This document shows, in pieces, positions 53,093 to 62,102 of a stretch of 64,000 bases of DNA (the stretch's first letter is position 1; every line of letters starts with the position of its first letter). Below the pieces are notes generated by a model, which was not told the DNA's origin, did not search any database, and saw nothing but the letters and a program-made list of their open reading frames with translations. The translations under genes and the position numbers were made by a program. Source of the DNA: Phytoactinopolyspora halotolerans (GTDB lineage Bacteria; Actinomycetota; Actinomycetes; Jiangellales; Jiangellaceae). The stretch covers positions 124,001-188,000 of the forward strand of contig NZ_JAAGOA010000009.1 of NCBI RefSeq assembly GCF_010550675.1. Direction: 5' to 3'.

Positions 53093-55390
53093 TTGAAGTT
53101 CACCGATGGCTACTGGGAGCACCGCCCAGGAGTCCAGGCGCTGTATCCGGCCGAGGCGTACGACGTCGAACCCGGCGACCGTACCCTCACCGTCTACGCG
53201 CCCACGCGGCACATCACCCGTCGCGGAGACACGCTGAACCGGCCCATGGCGACGGTTCGGTTCCACTCCCCCATGGCCGGCGTGATCGGGGTCCGGATCA
53301 CCCACCACGCGGGCGGCGTGGACCGGCCGCCGCACTTCGAGCTGCCGGGCGCCGCCGCGAGCCCCGACGTCGCCGTCCGCGCCGGCGACGACGTCGCCGA
53401 GCTGACCAGCGGCGGCCTGACCGCGCGCGTGCATCGGGGTGATTCCTGGCGGGTGGATTTCGTCGAGAACACGGCCGGTGGTGAACGCGTCCTCACGTCG
53501 TCGGGCGGCAAGGGCATGGGGTTCATGACGATGCCGGACGGCACCCACCACGTCGTCGAGAAACTCGATCTGAACCCGGGTGACGCGGTATACGGCCTCG
53601 GTGAGCGGTTCGGGCCACTGGTGAAGAACGGCCAGGTGGTGGATATCTGGAACAACGACGGCGGTACCGCCACCGAGCAGGCGTACAAGAACGTGCCGTT
53701 CTACCTGACCAACGCCGGCTACGGGGTCTTCGTCAACCACCCCGGGCACGTCTCGTTCGAGGTGGCGTCCGAGATCGTCGCCCGGGCGCAGTTCAGCGTC
53801 GTTGATCAGGAGCTCGAGTACTTCATCGTCCACGGGCCGACGCCGAAGGAGATCCTGCGCCGCTACACCGAGCTGACCGGCCGTCCGGCCCGGGTGCCGG
53901 CCTGGTCCTACGGGCTGTGGCTGTCGACGTCGTTCACCACCGACTACGACGAGGCGACCGTCACGTCGTTCGTCGAGGGTATGGCCGAGCGCGACATCCC
54001 GCTGAGCGTCTTCCACTTCGACTGCTTCTGGATGCGCGAGTTCAACTGGTGCGACTTCGAGTGGGATCCGCGCACGTTCCCGGATCCGCCCGGCATGCTG
54101 AAGCGGCTCAAGGAGCGGGGGCTGAGGATCTGCGTGTGGATCAACCCGTACATCGCGCAGCGCTCGCCGCTGTTCGCCGAAGGCAAGGCGAAGGGCTACC
54201 TGGTGCGCCGCCCGGATGGCTCGGTCTGGCAGTGGGACATGTGGCAGGCCGGGATGGCGCTCGTGGACTTCACCAACCCCGAGGCGCGGGAGTGGTACCG
54301 CTCGCACCTGCGGCGGTTGATGGAGATGGGCGTCGACTCGTTCAAGACCGACTTCGGCGAGCGAGTGCCGACCGACGTGGTGTGGGACGACGGCTCCGAT
54401 CCGGAGCGGATGCACAACTACTACACCCAGCTGTACAACCAGACCGTCTTCGACCTGCTGCGTGAGTACGAGGGCGAGGGCGGCGCCGTGGTGTTCGCCC
54501 GGTCCGCGACGGCCGGTGGCCAGCGGTTCCCGGTGCACTGGGGCGGTGACTGCGACTCGACGTTCGCCTCGATGGCGGAGAGCCTGCGCGGCGGCCTGTC
54601 GCTGTCGATGTCCGGGTTCGGGTACTGGAGCCACGACATCGGCGGGTTCGAGAACACGCCCGATGCGGCGGTGTTCAAGCGCTGGACCGCCTTCGGGCTG
54701 CTCTCGTCGCACAGCCGGTTGCACGGCTCAAGCTCGTACCGCGTGCCGTGGGCATTCGACGACGAGGCCGTCGACGTGCTGCGGTTGTTCACCAAGCTGA
54801 AGATGCGGCTGATGCCGTACCTGTCGGCGGTGTCGCGGGAGGCGTACGAGGACGGGATTCCCGTGATGCGGCCACTGGCGCTGGAGTTCCCGGCCGACCG
54901 GGCCACCACTCATCTGGAGCTGCAGTACATGCTGGGCGACCGGCTGCTCGTGGCGCCGGTGATGTCCGCGTCGGGTGAGGTCTCCTACTACGTGCCGGAG
55001 GGGACGTGGACCTCGCTGCTGGACGGTTCGACCGTCACGGGGCCGCGCTGGGTGAGTGAGACACATGGGTTCGAGTCCGTGCCGCTGCTGGTACGGCCGG
55101 ACACGGTGCTGCCGGTGGGCGCGGCTGACGACCGGCCCGACTACGACTACGCGGACGGGCTCACGCTGCAGCTGTACCAGCTCGCTGACGGGCACGAGTC
55201 CGAACTGGTGATCCCGGATGCCGAGGGCGAGGGTCGCACCACGTTCGCCATCTCCCGCGCCGGGGCGACCGTCACCGTCCGCGCCGAGTTCACCGACCGC
55301 AGCCCGGCCGCGTGGCGGGCCGCCGTCGCCGGCACCGGCATCGTCGCGGAGGCGGACCCCGGCAGCACCGAGCTCACCCTAGAGGTGTGA
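53093..55390 (+). CDS. Alpha-xylosidase, GH31 (YicI type)
   Basis: A 765-aa cytosolic glycosidase that releases alpha-linked xylose from isoprimeverose or xyloglucan oligosaccharides. It has the specific YicI signature: VFHFDCFWMREFNWCDFEWD, the nucleophile Asp420 in SFKTDFGERVPTDV, and acid/base Asp486 in HWGGDCDSTFASMAESLRGGLS, 66 residues apart as in YicI, followed by GFGYWSHDIGGFENTPDAAVFKRW. No signal peptide is present, so the substrate must be imported, fitting the adjacent ABC transporter. The TTG start has AAAGGA upstream and MKFTDGYW matches homologues. A general alpha-glucosidase is unlikely given this active site. Confidence 0.95.
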   Translation: MKFTDGYWEHRPGVQALYPAEAYDVEPGDRTLTVYAPTRHITRRGDTLNRPMATVRFHSPMAGVIGVRITHHAGGVDRPPHFELPGAAASPDVAVRAGDDVAELTSGGLTARVHRGDSWRVDFVENTAGGERVLTSSGGKGMGFMTMPDGTHHVVEKLDLNPGDAVYGLGERFGPLVKNGQVVDIWNNDGGTATEQAYKNVPFYLTNAGYGVFVNHPGHVSFEVASEIVARAQFSVVDQELEYFIVHGPTPKEILRRYTELTGRPARVPAWSYGLWLSTSFTTDYDEATVTSFVEGMAERDIPLSVFHFDCFWMREFNWCDFEWDPRTFPDPPGMLKRLKERGLRICVWINPYIAQRSPLFAEGKAKGYLVRRPDGSVWQWDMWQAGMALVDFTNPEAREWYRSHLRRLMEMGVDSFKTDFGERVPTDVVWDDGSDPERMHNYYTQLYNQTVFDLLREYEGEGGAVVFARSATAGGQRFPVHWGGDCDSTFASMAESLRGGLSLSMSGFGYWSHDIGGFENTPDAAVFKRWTAFGLLSSHSRLHGSSSYRVPWAFDDEAVDVLRLFTKLKMRLMPYLSAVSREAYEDGIPVMRPLALEFPADRATTHLELQYMLGDRLLVAPVMSASGEVSYYVPEGTWTSLLDGSTVTGPRWVSETHGFESVPLLVRPDTVLPVGAADDRPDYDYADGLTLQLYQLADGHESELVIPDAEGEGRTTFAISRAGATVTVRAEFTDRSPAAWRAAVAGTGIVAEADPGSTELTLEV

Positions 55391-55410
55391 ACCCTCAAGG
55401 TCTGAACCCT

Positions 55411-55486
55411 CGCCCATGGCACGCTGGAAGCACGCTATTGCGCCCGGTTCGCGTTCTTTGTGGGAGCGCCCAGCGTGCCATGGGCG
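55411..55486. terminator. Long-looped inverted repeat between convergent glycosidase genes
   Basis: Perfect 17-bp arms (55411-55427 and 55470-55486) flank a 42-nt loop. It lies between the convergent alpha-xylosidase and beta-galactosidase genes and probably ends transcription from both sides. Confidence 0.65.
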
Positions 55487-55591
55487 ATCGGTGCCATCAT
55501 GGCGGCTCCGGGTGAAAAACATCGGAAGGTTGTGCATGCTCTGGCGGATAAAACTCTCCGACGCTAACAGGCACAACTCTCCGACGTTCGA

Positions 55592-57634
55592 TCAGTCGAG
55601 TCGCCAGCCCGCCTCCGGCGTGGTGTCGTCGGTGCGGACGACGGCATAACCGCCGGGGGCGACGGTGAGACCGCCTGTCGTCGTGGTCGAGGTGACCAGG
55701 TCCTCCCCCGGGCCGGTCACCTCGACCGGCGTGTCACCGTGGTTCAGCACAAAGACGTAATCGGCGTTGGCACCGCGGCGCACCACCACCTCGACATCGG
55801 CCGGCGGGCGCACGCCAAGCGGCCGCTGCACGCCGGCGTCGTCGCACAGCCGCTCCAGGACGCCCCGTACCGATGCGGGATCCGGCACAGTGGAAAGGTA
55901 GTACGCGGTGCCCGATCCATACCGGTGGCGCGTGGTGGCCGGCGAGCCACGGAGCGGGCCACCGGCGTAGCTGCTGGTGACCTCGGCACCGTCCAGGCTC
56001 AGGTACTCCGACCACAACTCGCCGGTGGTGCCGTCCGAGAGTGGCACGGTCTCATCCGGGCCGAGCGGGTGGAACTCCTCGGACCGCACACCCAGCAGCG
56101 AGCGGATCCGGCCGGGGTAGCCGCCGGCCACCACATGCATGTTCTCGTCCGCGACGCCGGTGAACGGCCAGACGCAGACTCGGCCACCCGCGTCGACGTA
56201 GCGCTCCAGCGTCGCCACCGCGGCGTCGTCCATCGGGAACATACTGGGCACCAGGACCAGCTTGTACGTGTCCAACGCACCGTCGGGCGCCACGAAATCG
56301 GCCGGGATGCGCGCGTGCCACAGCGCCCGGTGCGTGCCGCGGACCAGGGAGGCGTAATCCATCCGGTCGTTCGGCAGGTGCTTCGTCTCCAGCGCCCACC
56401 ATCCCTCGGCATGCCACATGACGGCGACGTCGGCCGCCACGACCGGCCCGTCGTCGGGCGGTGCCGCCACTTCGGCGATGTCACGCAGGATCCGCCCCAG
56501 CTCGACGAAGCCACGGTACGTCCGTGAATCCTCACCCGCGTGCGGGACCATCCCGCCGTGCCACACCTCGGAGCCCGCGGCCGGTGCCCGCCACTGGAAG
56601 AACAGCGCTCCCTGCGAACCTCGCGCGATGTATGACAGCGAGTTGCGGATCACCCGGTTGATGTCCTTGTGCGGGCGGCGCTGCGGCATCGTCATGTTGA
56701 TGGTGCTCTGTTCCATCAACAGCCACGGCTCGCCGTGCGACCAGGAGCGCACCAGGTCCCCGGCGTACGCCGCGTGCGTCTCACCGTCCGGGCCTTCGCT
56801 GTCCAGGTAGTGGTCCACGGACAGCACGTCCAGCGCGTCCGACCAGCTCCACTGCTCGATGTGGTTCCAGGTCGGCAGCATGAAGTTGGTGGTGACCGGC
56901 GCCGCGGACCCGGCCGCGCGGATGATGTCCCGCTGCTCGCACATGGCCGCGAGCATCTCGTCGGACATGAACCGCCTGAAGTCCACCACCTGCGTCGGAT
57001 TGTGCAGGTACTGCGTCGCCCGGGGCGGCAGGATGTCCTCCCACGAGCGGTAATGCTGGCTCCAGAAGGACGTGTACCAGGCCCGGTTGAGCTCCTCCAG
57101 CGACGCGTAGCGGTCGCGCAGCCACCGGCGGAACGCGGCCGCCGTGTGCTCGCCCCAGTCGTACGTGCCGTACTCGTTGTGCAGATGCCAGGCGAGCAGG
57201 CCTGGATGGCTGCCGTATCGGTCGACCAGCTGCTGCACGATCCGCCGGCACGCCTCCCGGTACGCCGGGGCGGTCACCGCGTAGGTGTCCCGGCTGCCGT
57301 GCGTCAGCCTGGTCCCGTCCGGGCCGACCGGCAGCGCGTCCGGATGCGCACGGGAGAACCACGGCGGCGGTGACGCGGTCGGCGTGGCCAGCACGATGCC
57401 GATGCCGCCGTCGTGCAGCATCGACACCACCCGGTCCAACCACCCGAAGTCGTACACACCCTCCTCCGGTTCGAGCCGTGCCCAGGAGAAGACGCCGACC
57501 GTCGCCGCATTCACCCCGGCCCGGCGCATCAGCTCGACGTCCTGCGCCCACACCTCCTCCGGCCACTGCTCCGGGTTGTAGTCACCGCCGTAGAGCAGCC
57601 GGTGGTGGCTGAAGGTCCGAGCGGCATTCGGCAC
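55592..57634 (-). CDS. Beta-galactosidase, GH42
   Basis: A 680-aa GH42 enzyme acting on beta-galactosides in the cytosol (no signal peptide). The acid/base Glu154 is in AWHLHNEYGTYDWG and the nucleophile Glu308 in PWLLMEQSTINM. YGGDYNPEQWPEEVW near the N-terminus and GVFSWARLEPEEGVYDFGWLD are typical. It has the trimerisation domain (about residues 395-600) and a C-terminal beta-domain. It is the last gene of the regulator 2 operon, separated from the aldo/keto reductase by a 105-nt gap with a hairpin. Confidence 0.95.
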   Translation of the reverse strand: MPNAARTFSHHRLLYGGDYNPEQWPEEVWAQDVELMRRAGVNAATVGVFSWARLEPEEGVYDFGWLDRVVSMLHDGGIGIVLATPTASPPPWFSRAHPDALPVGPDGTRLTHGSRDTYAVTAPAYREACRRIVQQLVDRYGSHPGLLAWHLHNEYGTYDWGEHTAAAFRRWLRDRYASLEELNRAWYTSFWSQHYRSWEDILPPRATQYLHNPTQVVDFRRFMSDEMLAAMCEQRDIIRAAGSAAPVTTNFMLPTWNHIEQWSWSDALDVLSVDHYLDSEGPDGETHAAYAGDLVRSWSHGEPWLLMEQSTINMTMPQRRPHKDINRVIRNSLSYIARGSQGALFFQWRAPAAGSEVWHGGMVPHAGEDSRTYRGFVELGRILRDIAEVAAPPDDGPVVAADVAVMWHAEGWWALETKHLPNDRMDYASLVRGTHRALWHARIPADFVAPDGALDTYKLVLVPSMFPMDDAAVATLERYVDAGGRVCVWPFTGVADENMHVVAGGYPGRIRSLLGVRSEEFHPLGPDETVPLSDGTTGELWSEYLSLDGAEVTSSYAGGPLRGSPATTRHRYGSGTAYYLSTVPDPASVRGVLERLCDDAGVQRPLGVRPPADVEVVVRRGANADYVFVLNHGDTPVEVTGPGEDLVTSTTTTGGLTVAPGGYAVVRTDDTTPEAGWRLD

Positions 57635-57666
57635 GACGTCACTCCTGTCTGTGGCGTGTCCCCACG

Positions 57667-57712
57667 ATCGTCAACCGTTGGCCGCTCAATCACGCGGGCG
57701 ACGGTTGACGAT
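57667..57712 (-). terminator. Intercistronic hairpin between the aldo/keto reductase and GH42 genes
   Basis: ATCGTCAACCGT (57667-57678) pairs perfectly with ACGGTTGACGAT (57701-57712), 22-nt loop. No U-run follows in either direction, so partial termination or mRNA stabilisation is likely. Confidence 0.5.
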
Positions 57713-57739
57713 AGGGGAAAGGATGGGTGGGGCGGGGGG

Positions 57740-58696
57740 TCAGCGGCCCTCGGCGTCGAGCCAGTAGCTGCGATCGGGCTTCAGTTCCTCGAGCTCGGCG
57801 AAGAGTTCGTCCGGAATCTCCTGCGCCGCCAGCTCCAGCGTCCGACGCAGCTGTTCCGGGCGGGAGGCGCCGACGATGGTCGCATGGATGCGCGGATCTC
57901 GCATGCTCAGCTGAAGCGCGGCGGCCGACAGATCGACGCCGCGGCTCGCGCACGCCTCGTCCATCGCCTGCACCGCCTGCACCAGAGGTTCCGGCGCCGC
58001 CCGGTAGGCATACGTGAACTCGTGCGTCTCGCGGACGGATCGGGCCAGCATGCCTCCCCCGAAGGGCGCGGCATTGAACACGCCGAGGCCGAGCTCGTGG
58101 CACATCTCGAGCAGACTCTCCGCGCTGCGGTCCAGGAGCGTGAACCGGTTGTGCGTCACGACGTAGTCGAAATGCCCGGTTTCGACGAACCGCTCCAACA
58201 GGTCGACCGGCCCGCCGGCCACGCCCAGTGAGCCTGCCACACCCTCGTCGCGCAACGCCAGCAGCACCTCCAGCGGTCCACCGGGCTCGGTCGCCTGTTC
58301 GAAGGTGATGCGCTCCGGGTCATGCAGGCTCAACAGCGGCAGGTGTTCCAGCCCGAGCCGCTCCAGCGACTCCCGCGCCGAAGCGCGTACTCGCGCGCCG
58401 GAGAAGTCGGCGTTGCCGGGACGCGGGTCGACCTTTGTCGCGACCAGTGGCCGGTCGCTGCCCTCGTGCCGCCGCAAGGCCGCTCCCACCCGCAGCTCGC
58501 TGCGGCCGTCGGCGCCGTATCCGTTGCTGGTGTCGATGGTGAGGCCGATCCGGAACGCCTCGTCGAGCGTGGCGGCCGCGTCCTCGTCGGTGACCGACCC
58601 GTGGCCCAGCTTGGACGTTCCCAGGCACAGCCGGGTCACCTCCACCCCGGTGCGGCCTAGTACGGTGCGTGCGGTCGGTTCGGGTGTCGTCGTCAT
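57740..58696 (-). CDS. Aldo/keto reductase (aldose dehydrogenase-like)
   Basis: A 318-aa AKR with the full tetrad: Asp and Tyr in TIDTSNGYGADGRSEL, Lys in LVATKVDPRP and His in LLSLHDPERIT. The N-terminal pattern GRTGVEVTRLCLGTSKLGHG matches the D-threo-aldose 1-dehydrogenase / L-fucose dehydrogenase branch, which oxidises aldoses to lactones. In this operon it could act on galactose or a related sugar released by the GH42 enzyme. The ATG overlaps the permease stop by 4 nt. Confidence 0.87.
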   Translation of the reverse strand: MTTTPEPTARTVLGRTGVEVTRLCLGTSKLGHGSVTDEDAAATLDEAFRIGLTIDTSNGYGADGRSELRVGAALRRHEGSDRPLVATKVDPRPGNADFSGARVRASARESLERLGLEHLPLLSLHDPERITFEQATEPGGPLEVLLALRDEGVAGSLGVAGGPVDLLERFVETGHFDYVVTHNRFTLLDRSAESLLEMCHELGLGVFNAAPFGGGMLARSVRETHEFTYAYRAAPEPLVQAVQAMDEACASRGVDLSAAALQLSMRDPRIHATIVGASRPEQLRRTLELAAQEIPDELFAELEELKPDRSYWLDAEGR

Positions 58697-59586
58697 CCCT
58701 TGAGTCCTCCACTGATCAGGTCCATCCGCCAGAATCGTTGTAAGAACAGGATCAGGGCCACCAGCGGAATGATCGACAGCAACGCGCCGACGATGGCCAG
58801 CGAGTACAGCGCGGGTTGCCCGGAGCCGTTGGCCAGCAGCGTGTAGAGCCCGACCGTCAGCGGGTATTTACGCTGGTCGGACAGCATGATGAAGGGCAGC
58901 AGGAAGTTGTTCCAGATGCCGACGAACTGCAGCATGAAGACCGTCACCATACCGGGGACCATCATCGGCAACGCCACCGATCGGAAGATCCGCCACTCGC
59001 TCGCTCCGTCGATCCGGGCCGCCTCCAGTGTCTCGCTCGGTACCGCCCCCGCTGCATATACCCGAGACAGGTAGATGCCGAACGGGGAGATGATCGACGG
59101 CAACAGCACCGACCAGTAGGTCCCGGCCAGTCCCAGCTCCGACATGAGCAGGTATTGCGGGATCGCCAGGGTGATGCCGGGCAGCAGCACCCCGCCGAGA
59201 ATCGCGTAGAAGATCAGGCTCCGGCCGGGGAAGGTGAACTTGGCCAGCCCGTATCCGCACGCGGTCGACACCAGCATCGACAGGAACGCCCCGAGTCCGG
59301 CGAAGATCAGGCTGTTGTACGCCCACATCAGGAACTGGCCGTCGCCGTAGGCGAACAGTTCGCGCAGATTGTCCAGCAGCCCGCTGCCGGGCGCGAAGGT
59401 GAACGTGGAGAACAGCTCGGAACGCGACTTGGAGGCCGCGGCCAGCACCCACGCCACCGGCAGCAGGCAGTAGACGGCGCCGATGAGCAACACGATCGTC
59501 GGCAGCAGCTTGCCGGACGCGCCGACGGCCCGGGAGTCTCCGGCGCGGCCGGCGCGTGACACGGCAGGTCGGGTCAGGGTCGCCAT
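58693..59586 (-). CDS. Sugar ABC transporter permease (MalG-type, beta-galactoside unit)
   Basis: A 297-aa permease with six membrane segments, the EAA loop LEAARIDGASEWRIFRSVALPMM, and the MalG-type end MDLISGGLKG. Two adjacent ATGs are possible (59589 and 59586); the second has GGAG at 7 nt and is used. It directly follows the partner permease's stop. Confidence 0.93.
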   Translation of the reverse strand: MATLTRPAVSRAGRAGDSRAVGASGKLLPTIVLLIGAVYCLLPVAWVLAAASKSRSELFSTFTFAPGSGLLDNLRELFAYGDGQFLMWAYNSLIFAGLGAFLSMLVSTACGYGLAKFTFPGRSLIFYAILGGVLLPGITLAIPQYLLMSELGLAGTYWSVLLPSIISPFGIYLSRVYAAGAVPSETLEAARIDGASEWRIFRSVALPMMVPGMVTVFMLQFVGIWNNFLLPFIMLSDQRKYPLTVGLYTLLANGSGQPALYSLAIVGALLSIIPLVALILFLQRFWRMDLISGGLKG

Positions 59587-59588
59587 CA

Positions 59589-60548
59589 TCACTCTCCGAA
59601 CGCGCGTTTCTGGGTGAACCGCAACAGGACGATCGAGACGAGCAGCGTGCCGACGGCGAGCACCACCGACGCCGCCGCGGCCAGCGACAGGTCGTCGCGG
59701 AGGAAGGCATCCCGGTAGATCGCCATCAACGGGACCCAGGTATGCGTGATCTCGCTGGTCATCGGGCGCAGTGTGGTGGGCTCGCCGTATAGCTGCAGCG
59801 TTCCGATCAACGCGAACAGACCCGTCAGCACCAGCGCCGGCACCACCAGCGGAACCTTGATCCGCAGCGCGATCTGCAGCTCGTTCGCCCCGTCGATCCG
59901 CGCCGACTCGTACAGCTCCTTCGGGATGCTGCGCAGCGAGGTGTAGATGATGATCATGTTGAACCCGACACCGCTCCAGATCGCGATGTTCGCCACCGAG
60001 ACGAACAACGTCGATCCGTTCAGGAACGGGATCACGCCGAAGCCCAACGCCTCGGATACATCGCTGATCGGGCTGGTCGCCGGCAGGTAGAGGAACCCCC
60101 ACAGCAGGGTCGCGATGACACCGGGCACGGCGTACGGGATGAAGATCGCCGTCCGGGAGAACCGCGCCAGTCGAGCCACCCCGGAGTCGAGCAGCAACGC
60201 GAAGGTCAGCGCCAGGCCGAGCGTGATCGGCACCGCGATCAGGCCGTACACCGCCAGCCGGAGGAAGCCGGCGAGAAAATCACCGTCGGTCAGCGCCTTC
60301 GCGTAGTTGTCGAACCCGACGAACACCTCCTCCCGCCGTCCGAGCGCGGCTCCGCCCGCCACGCGCAGACCGCGGAAGCTCAGGTATATCGCGTAGACGA
60401 TCGGGATCAGCAGGAACGCGACGTACAGCAGAACCCCGGGTGTGACGAACGCGTACGGTGCGATCCGGCGCTGCCGGCGGGGCTTGGTCACTCGTCGCGG
60501 GACGCCGGTCTGCACCGATGGCGCCGCGTCGGTCGTGGTGGGATCCAT
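59589..60548 (-). CDS. Sugar ABC transporter permease (MalF-type, beta-galactoside unit)
   Basis: A 319-aa permease with a basic N-terminus, a first membrane segment (about residues 30-55) and the EAA loop YESARIDGANELQIALRIKVPLVVP. It forms the channel with the next gene. It begins 16 nt after the binding-protein stop, as part of a five-gene operon. Confidence 0.94.
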   Translation of the reverse strand: MDPTTTDAAPSVQTGVPRRVTKPRRQRRIAPYAFVTPGVLLYVAFLLIPIVYAIYLSFRGLRVAGGAALGRREEVFVGFDNYAKALTDGDFLAGFLRLAVYGLIAVPITLGLALTFALLLDSGVARLARFSRTAIFIPYAVPGVIATLLWGFLYLPATSPISDVSEALGFGVIPFLNGSTLFVSVANIAIWSGVGFNMIIIYTSLRSIPKELYESARIDGANELQIALRIKVPLVVPALVLTGLFALIGTLQLYGEPTTLRPMTSEITHTWVPLMAIYRDAFLRDDLSLAAAASVVLAVGTLLVSIVLLRFTQKRAFGE

Positions 60549-60564
60549 CCGAGCGGCCTCCGCG

Positions 60565-61866
60565 TCACTCGTTGCTCAGCGAGAAGCCCGTCTCGCGCAT
60601 GTCGTCCACGACCACCTGCTGCGTCTCGGCTAGGGCGTCGACCAGCGGCGTGCCATCGGTGACCGCGCTGTTGAACGCGTCCTGGAACGCGCTGTCGGCG
60701 ACGTTCACGTTCGGCCCCCAGCTGATCTCATCGACCGTGCTGGATGCGATCTCGGCCGCGATCTCCCAGTACTCGTCCTGGCCCTGCATCAATTCCGGCG
60801 GATCGCTCTGCAGGGTGGCCTCCTGACCCAGCAGCGACGCCGGATACTGACCGGTCTCGATCTGGACCTCGGCGCCTTCCTGGCTGGAGTTGATCCAGGC
60901 GGCGAACTCGGCGGCCTGCTCGGGGTATTCCGCCGACGTGGTGACCACGACGGCCGAACCGCCCTGGAAGGCCACGTTGGGATTGCCGTCCTCCCACTGT
61001 GGGAGCGGCGCGAGCCGCCAGTCCCCCGCCTGATCCGGGGCGACGCCATGGATGACGCCGGGTGCCCAGAGCGCCGCCGGCCAGGCCAGGACGTTGCCGT
61101 CGTTGAGCTCGGCGTTCCACTCCGGCGTCAGGATCGGGCCGGTATCGACCAGGTCCTCGTCCGCCAGGTTCTGCCAGTACTCGGCGACCTCCCGCGAGGT
61201 CGCGTCGTCGATGTTGACCGTCCACGTCTCGCCGTCGACCTCCCACCACACCGAGCCGGCCTGCCGGGCGAGGCCGGCGAACCAGCCGAACTGGTCCGGC
61301 GCGAACGTCGAGATGTAGGCGTCCGGATCGGCGGCGCGCACGTCGGCGGCCGCCTGGGCGTACTCCTCCCACGTCGTCGGGAGGTCGACGCCGAGCTCGT
61401 CGAAGCGCGCCGCGTTGTAGATCAGCGCCATCGGACCTACGTCCTGCGGAACGCCGTACACCTGATCGTTGAAGGTCACCTGGCTCCACACGCCCTCGTT
61501 GAACGAGTCGGAGAGATCACCCACATGGTCGGTGATGTCCATGGCCACGTCGGCGACGATCATCGCCGGCAGCGACTGGTACTCGACCAGTGCGACGTCC
61601 GGAGCCTCATCGGCGCGGCTCGACGTGACCAGCTTCGCCGAGGAGTCCGACGGTCCGCCCGCGTCGGTACGCCGGACCTGCACGTCCGGGTGTGCGGAGT
61701 TCCAGGCCTCGACCAGTCCGTCCTGCGAGGTGCCCCACGCCCAATAGTCCAGCGTGATCGGACCGTCCGGTTGAGCGGCCTCGTCCGAGTCGTCCTCGGA
61801 CGCGCACGCCACCATGGTCGCCGCCAGCGCGGCGAGTCCGACTACGGTCGTGATCCTCGTACGCAT
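60565..61866 (-). CDS. Sugar ABC transporter substrate-binding lipoprotein (beta-galactoside unit)
   Basis: A 433-aa family 1 solute-binding protein. The N-terminal signal ends in lipobox MVAC (Cys at about residue 21), followed by an acidic linker and ITLDYWAWGTSQDGLVEAWNSAHPDVQV, then APDVALVEYQSLPAMIVADVAMDITDH and PMALIYNAARFDELGVDLPTTWEEYAQAA. The ATG at 61866 has GGAG 8 nt upstream; the longer in-frame start at 61893 lacks the signal context. It is the first gene of the operon and lies next to a LacI-type operator. Confidence 0.93.
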   Translation of the reverse strand: MRTRITTVVGLAALAATMVACASEDDSDEAAQPDGPITLDYWAWGTSQDGLVEAWNSAHPDVQVRRTDAGGPSDSSAKLVTSSRADEAPDVALVEYQSLPAMIVADVAMDITDHVGDLSDSFNEGVWSQVTFNDQVYGVPQDVGPMALIYNAARFDELGVDLPTTWEEYAQAAADVRAADPDAYISTFAPDQFGWFAGLARQAGSVWWEVDGETWTVNIDDATSREVAEYWQNLADEDLVDTGPILTPEWNAELNDGNVLAWPAALWAPGVIHGVAPDQAGDWRLAPLPQWEDGNPNVAFQGGSAVVVTTSAEYPEQAAEFAAWINSSQEGAEVQIETGQYPASLLGQEATLQSDPPELMQGQDEYWEIAAEIASSTVDEISWGPNVNVADSAFQDAFNSAVTDGTPLVDALAETQQVVVDDMRETGFSLSNE

Positions 61867-61924
61867 GTCACATCTCCTTCGACGCGGGTCCAACGGACCG
61901 GCTAGCGGACAGCCGGCACACGAT

Positions 61925-61938
61925 GTAAAGCGCTTCTA
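61925..61938 (-). promoter_or_regulatory. LacI-family operator upstream of the beta-galactoside operon
   Basis: GTAAAGCGCTTCTA, with the palindromic core AAGCGCTT, lies 59 nt upstream of the binding-protein gene. It is similar to the site at 62035. Confidence 0.65.
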
Positions 61939-62034
61939 CTATCAATTCAGCACATAAGAGCACTTGATCGAACGTCGTGTCAATGACACAGGTAACGGCC
62001 TTAACCATCGGAGGCATGTGGCGTCGGTAGGCGT

Positions 62035-62046
62035 TGAAGCGCTTTT
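62035..62046 (+). promoter_or_regulatory. LacI-family operator upstream of regulator 2
   Basis: TGAAGCGCTTTT shares the AAGCGCTT core with the site 110 nt away. It lies 57-68 nt before the regulator's ATG. Together the two sites could allow looping and joint control of both directions. Confidence 0.65.
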
Positions 62047-62102
62047 TACGTACACTGTGGTTCACACAGCGAACCGCCGGCCGGGGTGGGAGATCAGCTC
62101 AG

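Noticed and set aside
55461-55474. Second CebR-like box (TGGGAGCGCCCA)
   Set aside because: The right half is truncated and it lies in the loop of a 3'-end inverted repeat, not in a promoter region.
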